From assembly GCF_026340465.1 (NCBI RefSeq), contig NZ_JAPEPC010000001.1, positions 6,773,501-6,837,500 on the forward strand: 64,000 nt of DNA, in the 5' to 3' direction. Numbering within the stretch: the stretch's first letter is position 1; each line of letters starts with the position of its first letter. Position numbers and translations under genes: made by a program. The DNA is from Streptomyces sp. NBC_01306 (GTDB lineage: Bacteria; Actinomycetota; Actinomycetes; Streptomycetales; Streptomycetaceae). Positions 27,104 through 36,519 of the stretch are shown piece after piece. Under the pieces are notes generated by a model that did not search any database, was not told the origin of the DNA, and saw only the letters and a program-made list of their open reading frames with translations.

Positions 27104-28042
27104 ATGAAGGCCATGCTGCCCGGATCCACCGCCGACGCCGCCAAGCCGGTCGTCCTCGGCGAGGCACCCGAGCCCGAGCCCGCCGCCGACGAGGCCGTCG
27201 TCGCGGTGGAGGCGTACTCCGTCAACCGCGGAGAGACGTTCCAGCTCGACGGCGGCCTCGACCGCCGCTGGGCGGGATGGCGCCCGGGCAAGGACGTCGC
27301 CGGCACCGTCATACGGGCGGCGGCCAACGGCACCGGCCCGACGGCCGGTACCCGAGTGGTGGCCCATCCCCCGGCGTACGGTTGGGCCGAGCGCGTCGCC
27401 GTACCCACCACGAGCCTCGCCGAACTGCCCGACAGCGTCGACGCGGTGACCGCCGCGGCGCTCCCGCTCGCCGGGATCACCGCACTGCGACTGCTGCGCG
27501 CCGCCGGGCCGATCGCCGGACGCCGGATCCTGCTCACCGGGGCCAGCGGGGGCGTCGGCCACTACCTGACCGAGCTGGCCGCCGCCTGTGGCGCGGAGCT
27601 GACAGCGGTCACCGCCACCGTCGAGCGGGGCGCACGGCTGCTACAGCTCGGGGCCGCCGAACTGATCACGTCGGTGGACGAGGCGGCGGGCCCCTACGAC
27701 GTGGTTCTCGAATCCGTCGGCGGTGCCAGTCTTCCCACGGCACTGGCCCAACTGGCGCCGGGCGGGCACCTGGTGTGGTTCGGGCAGGCCAGCCGCGAAC
27801 CCGTCACCCTCAACTTCTTCGACTTCTTCAAGGGCCCGAACCAGGCCCGCATCATGCACTTCGACTACACGACGTCCGATGCGACGTACGGCCAGGACTT
27901 GGCCGCCCTGGTGCGCCTGGTGGCCGCCGGCCGCCTGCACCCCGAGATCGGCACGGTCCGCGACTGGCGTCGCACCCCCGACGTCATCACCGACCTGCGC
28001 GGCCGCAACATCCGCGGTAACGCCGTCCTGACCGTCGGCTGA
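27104..28042 (+). CDS. Zinc-type MDR quinone oxidoreductase
   Basis: The 312-residue NADPH-dependent reductase belongs to the quinone oxidoreductase group of medium-chain dehydrogenases. It has an N-terminal GroES-like domain (SVNRGETFQL, WAGWRPGKDVAGTV) and a Rossmann domain with LLTGASGGVGHYL. The structural and catalytic zinc cysteines are absent, as in zinc-independent quinone reductases. RBS AGGAG precedes ATG 27104. It lies 56 bp after the SnoaL gene. Confidence 0.88.
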   Translation: MKAMLPGSTADAAKPVVLGEAPEPEPAADEAVVAVEAYSVNRGETFQLDGGLDRRWAGWRPGKDVAGTVIRAAANGTGPTAGTRVVAHPPAYGWAERVAVPTTSLAELPDSVDAVTAAALPLAGITALRLLRAAGPIAGRRILLTGASGGVGHYLTELAAACGAELTAVTATVERGARLLQLGAAELITSVDEAAGPYDVVLESVGGASLPTALAQLAPGGHLVWFGQASREPVTLNFFDFFKGPNQARIMHFDYTTSDATYGQDLAALVRLVAAGRLHPEIGTVRDWRRTPDVITDLRGRNIRGNAVLTVG

Positions 28043-28109
28043 CCCACACGCCGGGCTCGCCGACCGCACCGACGACACCGCATCCGACACTCACCCCGAG
28101 CGGATCCTC

Positions 28110-28499
28110 ATGACCAACACCATCCTGACCACCCTGTCGCACCAGCCCCTGCTCTTCGTCCCGGAGAAGGCCGAAGCAATGACAGCCACTCTTGAGCTGT
28201 CGCCGGGCGACGCGGGTACGCCCCCGCACCGGCACTCCGGGCCGGTCTTCGGCTACGTACTCGAAGGTGAGCTCCTGTTCGAGCTGGAGGGGGAGCCTGC
28301 ACGCGTCATCCGCGCGGGCGAGGCGTTCTCGGAGCCCGGCGGCGACGTAATCCACTACCAGGCGGCCAACAACCTTTCCGATGCCACCACCTGCTTCGTC
28401 GTGGTCATGATCCACGCCCCCGGCGAGCCGATGCTCACCCTCGTCACGGACGACGAACTGGCCGCCCGCCGCCACCTTCGGGCCCCCAAGGAGGCATGA
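28110..28499 (+). CDS. Cupin-domain protein
   Basis: The 129-residue single-domain cupin shows motif 1 as PPHRHSGPVFGYVLEGEL and motif 2 as FSEPGGDVIHYQAAN, so a metal site with two or three His is likely. The function is unknown; many small cupins are isomerases, dioxygenases or ligand-binding proteins. It ends 1 bp before the epimerase GTG start, so the two are co-translated. Confidence 0.85.
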   Translation: MTNTILTTLSHQPLLFVPEKAEAMTATLELSPGDAGTPPHRHSGPVFGYVLEGELLFELEGEPARVIRAGEAFSEPGGDVIHYQAANNLSDATTCFVVVMIHAPGEPMLTLVTDDELAARRHLRAPKEA

Positions 28500-28500
28500 C

Positions 28501-29352
28501 GTGCGCATCTTCCTGGCCGGCGCCACTGGCGTCATCGGCCGCCGCCTGCTACCCCTACTTCTGGCCCAGGGCCACCAAGTCACGGGCACCTCCCGTACTT
28601 TCGAAGGCGCAGCGCGGGTCACGGCCGCCGGTGCCACCGGTATCCGGCTGGACATGTTCGACCGTGCGGCCGTCACCGAGGCGCTGGCGGCCGCCGCACC
28701 GGATGCCGTCATCCATCAACTCACCGCGCTCGCGGCGGGCAGCAGCGCGGACAACGCCCGCATACGGGTCGACGGCACCCGCAACCTCGTCGACGCCTCC
28801 CGTACGGCGGGAGTCGGCCGGATGATCGCGCAGTCGATCGCGTGGGCATACCAGGCCGGTGATACATCCGCCGATGAATCCACACCGCTTGATCTCACCG
28901 CGGACGAGCCACGCGCCACCACCGTCCTCGGCGTACAGGCCCTGGAGAACGCGGTGGCCGAAACCCCCGACCACGTGGTCTTGCGCTATGGCACCCTGTA
29001 CGGCCCCGGCACCTGGTACGCACCGAACGCACTGATGTCCACCAGACTGCGTGCCGGCGAGCTCGCCGCGAACGACGCCGTGAGCTCCTTTCTCCACATC
29101 GAGGACGCCGCCCGGACCGCCCTCCTCGCCCTCGACTGGCCGAGCGGAACGATCAACATCGTTGACGACGAGCCAGCCCCCGCGCATGCATGGGTGCCGG
29201 TCTTCGCCCACGCGCTCGGCGCACCGGCACCCGCCCGCAGCACCGGCCGTGCTGGTTGGGAACGCGGGGCACGCAACGCCAAGGCCCGCGCACTCGGTTG
29301 GGCACCACGCCACCCGTCCTGGCGCGACGGATTCCAGACCGGCCCGGAGTAG
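28501..29352 (+). CDS. NAD(P)-dependent epimerase/dehydratase
   Basis: The 283-residue short-chain-type protein starts with the glycine motif FLAGATGVIGRRLL and resembles the extended/atypical SDR group, with LRYGTLYGPGTWYAP in the middle. The usual YxxxK is not obvious, which is common in atypical members, so catalysis is uncertain. The start is GTG 28501. It is the last gene of the LysR-linked set. Confidence 0.85.
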   Translation: MRIFLAGATGVIGRRLLPLLLAQGHQVTGTSRTFEGAARVTAAGATGIRLDMFDRAAVTEALAAAAPDAVIHQLTALAAGSSADNARIRVDGTRNLVDASRTAGVGRMIAQSIAWAYQAGDTSADESTPLDLTADEPRATTVLGVQALENAVAETPDHVVLRYGTLYGPGTWYAPNALMSTRLRAGELAANDAVSSFLHIEDAARTALLALDWPSGTINIVDDEPAPAHAWVPVFAHALGAPAPARSTGRAGWERGARNAKARALGWAPRHPSWRDGFQTGPE

Positions 29353-29569
29353 CGGACACCGGTGACACTGCTCGCACCTGGCGACGATCCAGCGATCCGC
29401 CCGCGTCGGTATGAGGCCGACGCCGACCTGCAACTGCCCCGGCCGACATCCTCTGGAAGACCTGCGCACGACCGGAAGGGTTCAATCAGCCGACGCGACC
29501 GCTCGCTGTGAGGCCGGGCCCTTGGGAGCCGCTTCTCTAACTGGACTCCCCAAATCCCCCCAACGCACA
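29353..29569. other. Gene-free stretch before the 31-bp inverted repeat
   Basis: No convincing coding frame, tRNA or promoter was recognised here. The 428-bp gap between the epimerase gene and the GxGYxYP gene contains only the inverted repeat and, at 29769-29774, the ribosome-binding site of the next gene. Confidence 0.5.
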
Positions 29570-29636
29570 TCAGGCCTGGTACTGATCTCTCACTACCAGG
29601 TCAGGCCTGGTAGTGAGAGATCAGTACCAGGCCTGA
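29570..29636. repeat. Perfect 31-bp inverted repeat with 5-nt loop
   Basis: The left arm (29570-29600) begins TCAGGCCTGGTACTG and ends CACTACCAGG. The right arm (29606-29636) is its exact complement and the loop is TCAGG. The arms have internal CAGGCCTGG palindromes. There is no T-run. It lies 145 bp upstream of the exported GxGYxYP gene. Confidence 0.9.
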
Positions 29637-29780
29637 CCTGGCGCGGCCTGCGCCGCGGCGGCCACCGGGAGCGCCAACTCCTCCTGCCCGGCCGATCCCT
29701 GACGGGGCATTGACCGTGCTGTGCGGTGCTGACAACGTTGTCCTGCCTGCTCGTCGAAGATCCAGTGTGGAGGTCCCACC

Positions 29781-31403
29781 GTGTCACTCCCCAACCCCAG
29801 TCGGCGCAAGATGCTCGGCTTGCTCGCCACCTCCGGTGCGGGTGCCGCCCTCGCCGGGGCGATGCCCGGCACCGCGTCGGCCGCGGCTCCGACGACGGGC
29901 GGCATGTGGTGGCCGCGCGAGCGGATACTGCCCGGCTTCGCCGAACCCCGCGCACTGGACGTCGCGGATCTGACGACGGCGGACGCCGACGAACAACTGC
30001 TCTTCGCCACGCTGCAGGGCAACGTGAATCGCAGTCGGCCGCAGATCGCTCTGCTGCGCGAGTCCGACGAGGGGGCGACCACCTGGCTGAAGACCGCCGG
30101 CCTGGCCTTCCGCGCGGTCGGCGATCCGTGGTCGCTGCTGTCGAAGTACCGCTCGGAGATCAGGGGCGTCATCGTCACCGACCCGGCCCAGCCCGCGACC
30201 GTCAACCTCGCCACCACGCTGGCCGGCCTGCGCAACGCCGTGGCCGCCTCCCCCGACCAGTTGCCCAAGCTGACCGCCGAGCCGTACAACCTGAAGGTCC
30301 TGGACGACCTGCGCGACCGGTTCACCGACGAACTGTCCGCCTACCGCTGGGCGGTGGACCACCTCTGGCCGCACGCCAGCCAGCGCCTGCTGGTCGGGCT
30401 CGACCCCAGCGTCGGGGCCTATCTGCGCGACTACGCGGTCGCCACCCGGGCGCTGGTGCTGTGGATCCACGCCGACCAGCCCGACTCCCGTGAGCTGGGC
30501 GCCCGGGTGATGTCCCAGATGTCGGCCGGCTCCCCCTATTTGGGCTGGTTCCCCTCCGGTGTGGGCGGCGAGAGCGACGGCACCGAGCTGACCTCGGAGC
30601 ACGGCCTGGTGGTGCTGGCCAGCGACTGGTCACAGAACCTGACGGTCTTCGGCGGAGTGCGGGCGCCACTGGCGAGGACTCAGGTGACGCTGCCGACGCC
30701 GCGACTGGGCAACCGTATCTACGTCACCTTCACCATGACGGAGGGCGACAACCTCCAGTACAACCAGCACCGCATGCGAGTGCTGTGGGACGATCCGGCG
30801 CGCGGTGCGGTGCCGATCAACTGGTCCACCAACCCGGTGCTCGCCGACGCCGCGCCCACCTTCCTGTCCTACTACCAGCGCACCGCCACCCGGCAGGACT
30901 ACCTGATGGCCGGGCCTTCCGGCGCGGGCTACGCGTATCCGACACCCTGGCCGGACGACACCTTCCGGGTCTTCACCGAGACCAGCGCCCGCTACATGCG
31001 CCGGACCGGGCTGGACAGCGCCGTGATCCTCAACCGCAAGTCCGGCTCGGACGTCCCGCTCACCGGTGCGAAGGCCCGCCAGTACCTCCACGACGTGCGT
31101 CCGCTCGGCCTGCTGGAGGAGTGGACCACCCGAACCGGGACCAGCGCCCTGGAGGGCAGCGTGCCGCTGTCCGTCAGCTACTTGACCGACTCCGTGGCGG
31201 ACGCCCGGGACGCGATCGCGAAGGCCTCCGCCGACTGGGACGGGACCAAGCCCCTGTTCCTGTCGATCGGCACCCTCGCCTGGAACCTGACCCCGTCCGA
31301 CGTGGTCACGATCGCCCGCTCGCTGGACTCCCGCTACCAGGTGGTCCGCGGCGACCAGTACTTCCGGCTCGCCCGCAAGGCGCTGCACCTTCCGCCCGCC
31401 TGA
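29781..31403 (+). CDS. Exported GxGYxYP-domain protein, predicted glycoside hydrolase
   Basis: The 540-residue protein has a twin-arginine signal (PSRRKMLGLLATSGAGAALA) and a probable cleavage after ASAAA, so it is exported folded. The name-giving motif GPSGAGYAYP is at residues 378-387. Families with this motif are predicted to act on carbohydrates, but the activity is not established. GTG 29781 is preceded by GGAGGTCCCACC. It converges with a GH92 gene, which supports a role in glycan breakdown. Confidence 0.8.
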   Translation: MSLPNPSRRKMLGLLATSGAGAALAGAMPGTASAAAPTTGGMWWPRERILPGFAEPRALDVADLTTADADEQLLFATLQGNVNRSRPQIALLRESDEGATTWLKTAGLAFRAVGDPWSLLSKYRSEIRGVIVTDPAQPATVNLATTLAGLRNAVAASPDQLPKLTAEPYNLKVLDDLRDRFTDELSAYRWAVDHLWPHASQRLLVGLDPSVGAYLRDYAVATRALVLWIHADQPDSRELGARVMSQMSAGSPYLGWFPSGVGGESDGTELTSEHGLVVLASDWSQNLTVFGGVRAPLARTQVTLPTPRLGNRIYVTFTMTEGDNLQYNQHRMRVLWDDPARGAVPINWSTNPVLADAAPTFLSYYQRTATRQDYLMAGPSGAGYAYPTPWPDDTFRVFTETSARYMRRTGLDSAVILNRKSGSDVPLTGAKARQYLHDVRPLGLLEEWTTRTGTSALEGSVPLSVSYLTDSVADARDAIAKASADWDGTKPLFLSIGTLAWNLTPSDVVTIARSLDSRYQVVRGDQYFRLARKALHLPPA

Positions 31404-31429
31404 CCGGCGAGGCCGGCCGGCCTCGCCGG
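31404..31429. terminator. 26-bp palindromic terminator after the GxGYxYP gene
   Basis: CCGGCGAGGCC GGCC GGCCTCGCCGG is a perfect palindrome directly abutting the TGA stop. No T-run follows. Confidence 0.7.
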
Positions 31430-31681
31430 AGGCCGGGGCGGGCATCGACCGGGGAGCGGCGCCGCGGCCACCGCAGCGGCGCCTCCCCGCTGTCGGGGTG
31501 CTGCTCGTCGCTCGCGCGGCCGCAGGCCTGGCCGCGTCCGGGGTGACACCCTCGGTGTATGTGCTGGTCGGCGCCGGTGCCCTGGGATGCCGACCCTTAT
31601 GACGGCGGCGGTCATTCCCCCGATAGTGCAGGGCGGCACTCAGGGAAAGCCAGGTCAAGCAACGTGGAGTTGGCTTGAGGT

Positions 31682-31709
31682 AGGCCCGGTGCTCACCGGC
31701 ACCGGGCCT
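31682..31709. terminator. Terminator after the GH92 gene
   Basis: AGGCCCGGTGC and GCACCGGGCCT form an 11-bp perfect stem with loop TCACCG, 45 bp past the GH92 stop. The remaining DNA between 31430 and 31754 shows no gene. Confidence 0.7.
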
Positions 31710-31754
31710 CCCGTGGATCGCTGCGAACCTGTGTGGCAGGGGCGATTGCGACGG

Positions 31755-34700
31755 TCAGTGCTCCAGAGTCATCGCGTAGACCTCAAGGTCGCTGTTGCGT
31801 TGCCAGTCGAGTCCTCCGGACCCGGGCGCGACCCAGGCCGGTACGGACGGTGCTGCCAGCGAGAGGGACCGGACCTGCTTCCCGGACTTCAGCGGGACGG
31901 TCGTTTCGTAGAGCGACGCCTTGGTGGTGGTCTTCCCGGTTCCGGCCTTGAGCTGGTACGCGGTCGTCAGCGCGACGGCGTTGCCGAAGTCCGGAGTCTT
32001 GTTCGCCCAGCCGGTGAGTTCGAGCGGAACCGTCGTGGTGCTGCCGTCGGTGTAGGTGACGACGGCGGTGGCCGACGCGGCGCCGGTACTGCCGTTGTCG
32101 GAAGCGCCCACGATGTGGAGGCTGTTGTAGTCGCCGGAGGGGAGGGCGATGGCCTGCCCGGTGGACTTGACGAAGTTCCTGCTGCTGCCGGAGGTCGGGG
32201 GTGCCTGGTAGGTCACCCCGCCGAAGGCGACCGGTCCCGGCGCGGGCAGTTGGTCGGCGGCGAAGCTCGTACCCGTGCTGTCGAAGTCCCCCTCGCCCGG
32301 GGCGGCGAGCGTGGCGACGCCGTCGTTGTTGTAGGCGGCGTTGAGGTCGACGGCACACGAAGTGTCCGTCTTGATGGCGCAGTTCGCCCCGGCCCGCGGG
32401 ACCACGACGGTGATGGTCTTCCCGACCGGCGTGGCTCCGGGGAGTCCGGCGGAGACCTTCACCTTGTAGGTGCCCGCCTTGGTTCCGGCCGGCGCGGTGA
32501 TCCGCAACTGCTTGTTCATCTGGGCGGGGAGCCCGTCCGATTCGGCCGTCGCCGTCGTGCCGGCCGGGGACACCGACCAGCCCTCGGGCGCCTTCGCGGT
32601 CACGGCGACCCGCGCGGTGTGCGGAGCCGTGGCCAGCAGCGTCAGGTCGACCTGTTGCCGCGACGCACGATCCGCCGTGGGCTCCATGACGACCTGGTCC
32701 GGCCCTGCGTGAGCGCTGAGCCGGCGCTGCGGATTCGGCGTTGTGCTGATCGACGGCGGGGCGTCCTTCGCGTCCGTCGCCCACGCGGTGGGTTTGGTGC
32801 TCAGGGCGTAGTCGATGCGCCCGCCGTGGGAGATGTCGGCCTGGTCGACCCATGCCTTGTCCCAGGCCTTGCCGTTCACCGTCGCGGAGGCGACGTAACG
32901 GTTGGCCATGCTGGCGTCGGGCGCGGAGATCCTCAGCGTTCCGCCCTGCGTCTTCCCGTACTCACCGATCCGCACCCGGGCGTCCGGGAACTGCGGCGTG
33001 GTGAGGACGTCGAAGTTGCCGCCGCTGGTCGTGGGGTAGAGCCCCAGCGACGACATGACGTACCAGGAGGACATCTCTCCCATGTCGTCGTTGCCGGGGA
33101 TGCCGCCGGGGCTGTTCGTGAACAGGGTCTCCTGCGCCTTGACCACGGTCGCGGTGTTGCCGGGCTGCCCGGTCCACGCGTAGAGGTACGGGGCGATGAG
33201 GTTCGGCTCGTTGTTCGGGTTGTACTTCGTGGAGTCGTAGTAGTTGTACGGGTCGCTGACCCAGGCCGTGCGCGCGGTTCCTTCCGGGTCGGTGAGGAGG
33301 TCGTCGTAGGCGAAGAAGTCGTTGAGCCGCTTGTTCGTCGCGTCCTTGCCGCCCAGCATGCCGATGAGCCCCGCCGGGTCCTGGGGCACCAGCCACTGGT
33401 ACTGGCTCGCGTTCTGCTCGTGCAGTGCGTGGTTGCTCGTGACCGGGTCGTACGGGGTCAGCCAGGTGCCGTCGGCCGCGGTACGCGGTCGGAACTGGCT
33501 GGTCTGCCGGTCGAAGACGTTCTTGTACGCCTGCCCGCGCTCGGCGAACATCGTGGCGTCGGCGGTGTGGCCGAGGCCCTTCGCCATCAGCGCCAGCGAC
33601 GCGTCGGCCGCCGCGTACTCCAACGTTGCCGACGTGCCGTAGTAGCAGTCGTTGTCGTTCGACTTGGTCGGGCAGCAGCTGCCGCTCGTGCCGCCGTCGC
33701 AGTCGGCGTTCGACTTCACGTTGAGGCCGTAGGGGATGTACCCGCGCTCCGCGTAATACGCGGCACCGGCACGCCCGTTCTCGCGGACGCCGGCGGGCGG
33801 TACCTCGGTCGCGTTCGCCCGGAGGTACTTGTACGCCTCTTCGGCGTCCGCACCGGTGAGCAACCCCTTCGACCAGCCCTCGACCAGGAACGGCGTGACC
33901 GGGTCACCGGTCATGATGTTGCCCTCCTGGTCTTCCAGGTACCAGCGCGGAAGCGCGCCGCCCTCCCGTGCGATCGCGAGGATCGACATGTCGATGTCGT
34001 GTGCGACCTTGGGAACGAGCATTTCGAGGAGCTTGTTCTGCGTCCGGTACGTGTCCCACAGCGAGAAGTTGCTGTACGGGGTGTAGCCCCTGGCGGTGTG
34101 GGTCTTCTTGTCGGCTCCGACGTAACGGCCGTCGACGTCACCGATGATGTTCGGATCGACCATGGAGTGGTACAACGCCGTGTAGTACGCGACCTGTTGG
34201 TCGTGCCCACCACCGCCGATCGCGGCCTTGTGCAGCATGGTGTTCCACTCGCCGTTCAACGCCTTGTGCACGGCGTCGAAGTCGAAGCCGAACTTCTCCG
34301 TCTCCGTCGCGAGGTTCTTGTGCGCGCCGTCGAGTCCGGTGAAGGAGAGCCCCACCTTCGCGACCACGGGGGCGTCGTTCTTCGTCGTGTCGAACGTCGC
34401 CCACGCACCGTTGGACCCCTTGGCGGCCGATTCGCGGGAACCCGGGCTCCGTTCGGTGCCCTTCCAGGTGCCGTACGAGGCGAACGGCCGGCTGAGTTCG
34501 GCGACGAAGTAGGTCTTCTTGGAATCCTCGACCCACCCCTCGACCGTCCGGCTGCCGACGACGCGGATCTCGGAATCGCTCACGCCTGCACCGGCGTTGA
34601 ACAGTACGTTCGCCTGACGCGTCCGCGGGAACGTGTACTGCTGCCACCCGGTCCGTGCGGTCGCCGTCAAGGAGGCGGTCACGCCGTACTTGTCGAGCTT

Positions 34701-35192
34701 CGTCCGGTAGAAGTCGGGCTTCGCTGTCTCGTTCTCATGGCTGAAGGTCGACGCGTACTGCGCCGGATCGGTCGAACTCACCTCTCCGGTGGTGGGCATC
34801 ATCGGCAGGTAATTGAACCGGCACCCGTTGATCGTCGTCTGACTGAACCCCATGACGGTGTCGGACGACTCCTTGTCGCACCCCGTGCCGCCGGCCGTCT
34901 TCATCAACGGACTCTCCTGCACCAGGCCGAACGGTGCGCCCGCCGCGGGGAAGGTCAGCCCCTCGTTCTCGGTCCCGATGAACGGATTGACCAGCTTCGT
35001 CAGATCGGTCCCCGCTCCCGGCGTCGCGTCGGACGCCGCCGCCGGCTGCGTGGCGGCGTCCGCGCTCGCCACAGTCCCGGTGACAGATCCGGCGGCGGCG
35101 AGGGCGAAACAGAGCGCAGCCGTCCCCAACCGGTCCCTCAGGCGCCGTGCCGCCGATCCGTTCCGGGTCGGTGCGTATCGCGTTGATTGCAT
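31755..35192 (-). CDS. Secreted GH92 alpha-mannosidase-type glycosidase
   Basis: The 1145-residue protein has a signal peptide (ALCFALAAAGSVTGTVASADA) and the GH92 N-terminal block VNPFIGTENEG. The catalytic segment GNDDMGEMSSWY (about residues 698-709) carries the family's acidic residues. A NEW3-type immunoglobulin-like domain (AGTKAGTYKVKVSAGLPG) and a C-terminal beta-rich domain follow. GH92 enzymes are calcium-dependent exo-alpha-mannosidases. ATG 35192 is chosen because GGGAG lies just upstream and the signal peptide follows. It is divergent from the Ugp-like operon. Confidence 0.92.
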   Translation of the reverse strand: MQSTRYAPTRNGSAARRLRDRLGTAALCFALAAAGSVTGTVASADAATQPAAASDATPGAGTDLTKLVNPFIGTENEGLTFPAAGAPFGLVQESPLMKTAGGTGCDKESSDTVMGFSQTTINGCRFNYLPMMPTTGEVSSTDPAQYASTFSHENETAKPDFYRTKLDKYGVTASLTATARTGWQQYTFPRTRQANVLFNAGAGVSDSEIRVVGSRTVEGWVEDSKKTYFVAELSRPFASYGTWKGTERSPGSRESAAKGSNGAWATFDTTKNDAPVVAKVGLSFTGLDGAHKNLATETEKFGFDFDAVHKALNGEWNTMLHKAAIGGGGHDQQVAYYTALYHSMVDPNIIGDVDGRYVGADKKTHTARGYTPYSNFSLWDTYRTQNKLLEMLVPKVAHDIDMSILAIAREGGALPRWYLEDQEGNIMTGDPVTPFLVEGWSKGLLTGADAEEAYKYLRANATEVPPAGVRENGRAGAAYYAERGYIPYGLNVKSNADCDGGTSGSCCPTKSNDNDCYYGTSATLEYAAADASLALMAKGLGHTADATMFAERGQAYKNVFDRQTSQFRPRTAADGTWLTPYDPVTSNHALHEQNASQYQWLVPQDPAGLIGMLGGKDATNKRLNDFFAYDDLLTDPEGTARTAWVSDPYNYYDSTKYNPNNEPNLIAPYLYAWTGQPGNTATVVKAQETLFTNSPGGIPGNDDMGEMSSWYVMSSLGLYPTTSGGNFDVLTTPQFPDARVRIGEYGKTQGGTLRISAPDASMANRYVASATVNGKAWDKAWVDQADISHGGRIDYALSTKPTAWATDAKDAPPSISTTPNPQRRLSAHAGPDQVVMEPTADRASRQQVDLTLLATAPHTARVAVTAKAPEGWSVSPAGTTATAESDGLPAQMNKQLRITAPAGTKAGTYKVKVSAGLPGATPVGKTITVVVPRAGANCAIKTDTSCAVDLNAAYNNDGVATLAAPGEGDFDSTGTSFAADQLPAPGPVAFGGVTYQAPPTSGSSRNFVKSTGQAIALPSGDYNSLHIVGASDNGSTGAASATAVVTYTDGSTTTVPLELTGWANKTPDFGNAVALTTAYQLKAGTGKTTTKASLYETTVPLKSGKQVRSLSLAAPSVPAWVAPGSGGLDWQRNSDLEVYAMTLEH

Positions 35193-35467
35193 ACCACTCC
35201 CGCCGTGCTGCCACTCGTGGACATCGTTGTCATGCACCGCACGTGACGCTAGATCGTCTCCTCCACCCCGGCAAGGGGCTACTGCTCCGTCACTTGGCCG
35301 AGGTGGCTGCCGTTGCCGTCGCGCCGGCCGGCCCGTCATCACACGACAGATGTGAGACGGGCGCCGCCTCCCTTCAGCCCTGGAAAGCAGCCGGTCACGG
35401 TGGGCATCACAGGTGTCGCGCGGGGACCGTCCGGAGTCCTGGCTGCCAATTCGTAACACGCAGCGGT

Positions 35468-35489
35468 GTTCTCTTCTCGTTCACTTTGT
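35468..35489 (+). promoter_or_regulatory. PHO-box-like direct repeat upstream of the Ugp-like operon
   Basis: GTTCTCTTCTC (35468-35478) and GTTCACTTTGT (35479-35489) are adjacent 11-nt units starting with GTTC(A/T)C, the arrangement PhoP binds in Streptomyces. The site is about 70 bp before the first permease start. An AACAC-N6-GTGTT dyad (35455-35470) overlaps its left end. The 367-bp divergent region shows nothing else clear. Confidence 0.5.
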
Positions 35490-35559
35490 TGGTATTCCTA
35501 GGGCCGATACCGCGTCCAGCAGGGGGCGTTGTACGGTTCGCCGGAAGGACAACGCTGTC

Positions 35560-36519
35560 TTGACGACCGACTTGATGCAGGACGGCAGAGCCGCCCCGCC
35601 AAGTCCGGCAACTGCCGGCGCGGCAGGGCCCCGGACCCGCGCACGGCGCCGGCGGCGCGAGTACCTGCTGTTCGCCGCCTTCGCTGCCCCGAACTTCTTC
35701 TTCCTGCTGGTGTTCGCCTACTGGCCGGTGATCTACAACGCCTATCTGAGCCTCACCGACTGGGACATGGTTTCCTCGACGTGGCACATGATCGGCCTGG
35801 ACAACTACACGTCGCTGTTCGCCGACCCCGACTTCCGCGGCAGCCTGTGGACGACCGTGCTGTTCGTCGTCGGAATCGTCGCGGGCGGACTGGTACTCGG
35901 CCTCGCCACCGCCCTGTTGCTCAACCAGCGGCTGCGCGGGCGGAACGTCGTGCGGACGCTGGCCTTCGCCCCGTACGTGCTCTCCGGAGCCGCTGTCGGC
36001 ACCTTGTGGCTGTTCATCTTCGATCCCAACTACGGACTGATACGCCCGTTGCTCGCACCCCTCGGCCTGGCCGCGCCGGCGATGATGACCGACTCCAAGT
36101 GGGCGCTGTCCGGCCTCGTCCTGGTCTACCTCTGGAAGAACATCGGCTTCGTCGCCGTGGTCTACCTCGCCGGTCTGCAGGGCTTGCCCAGGGACGTGTT
36201 CGAGGCGGCTGCCCTGGACGGCGCGGGAGCGTGGACGCGGCTGCGCCGCATCATCCTGCCGCTGCTCTCGCCCGTCACCTTCTTCCTGCTGGTGACCTGC
36301 ACCATCAGCACCTTCCAGGCGTTCGATGTGATCGCCGTGATGACCAACGGCGGCCCCGGCACCTCCACCTCGATCCTCAGCTGGTTCATCTACGACCAGG
36401 GCTTCCGCACCTTCGACGCGGGCCGCGCGTCGGCCGCCGCCATGATCATGTTCGTGGTGCTGCTGCTGATCACTGGATTCCAGGCACGCTTCCTCCAGCG
36501 AAAGGTGCACTACCAGTGA
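35560..36519 (+). CDS. ugpA: ABC permease, glycerol-3-phosphate/sugar type (UgpA-like)
   Basis: The 319-residue MalF/UgpA-type permease has six hydrophobic segments and the conserved EAA loop EAAALDGAGAWTRLRRIILPLLSP. TTG 35560 is preferred because GGAAGG lies 11 nt upstream; ATG 35575 is an alternative. The gene overlaps the second permease by 4 nt. The operon has no ATPase, so a shared ATPase such as MsiK elsewhere is probably used. The substrate, glycerol 3-phosphate or a glycerophosphodiester, is inferred from the binding protein and the phosphodiesterase. Confidence 0.85.
   Translation: MTTDLMQDGRAAPPSPATAGAAGPRTRARRRRREYLLFAAFAAPNFFFLLVFAYWPVIYNAYLSLTDWDMVSSTWHMIGLDNYTSLFADPDFRGSLWTTVLFVVGIVAGGLVLGLATALLLNQRLRGRNVVRTLAFAPYVLSGAAVGTLWLFIFDPNYGLIRPLLAPLGLAAPAMMTDSKWALSGLVLVYLWKNIGFVAVVYLAGLQGLPRDVFEAAALDGAGAWTRLRRIILPLLSPVTFFLLVTCTISTFQAFDVIAVMTNGGPGTSTSILSWFIYDQGFRTFDAGRASAAAMIMFVVLLLITGFQARFLQRKVHYQ

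Noticed and set aside
31587..35186. Plus-strand open frame of about 1,200 codons
   Set aside because: It mirrors the GH92 gene, whose motifs and signal peptide are unambiguous on the minus strand.
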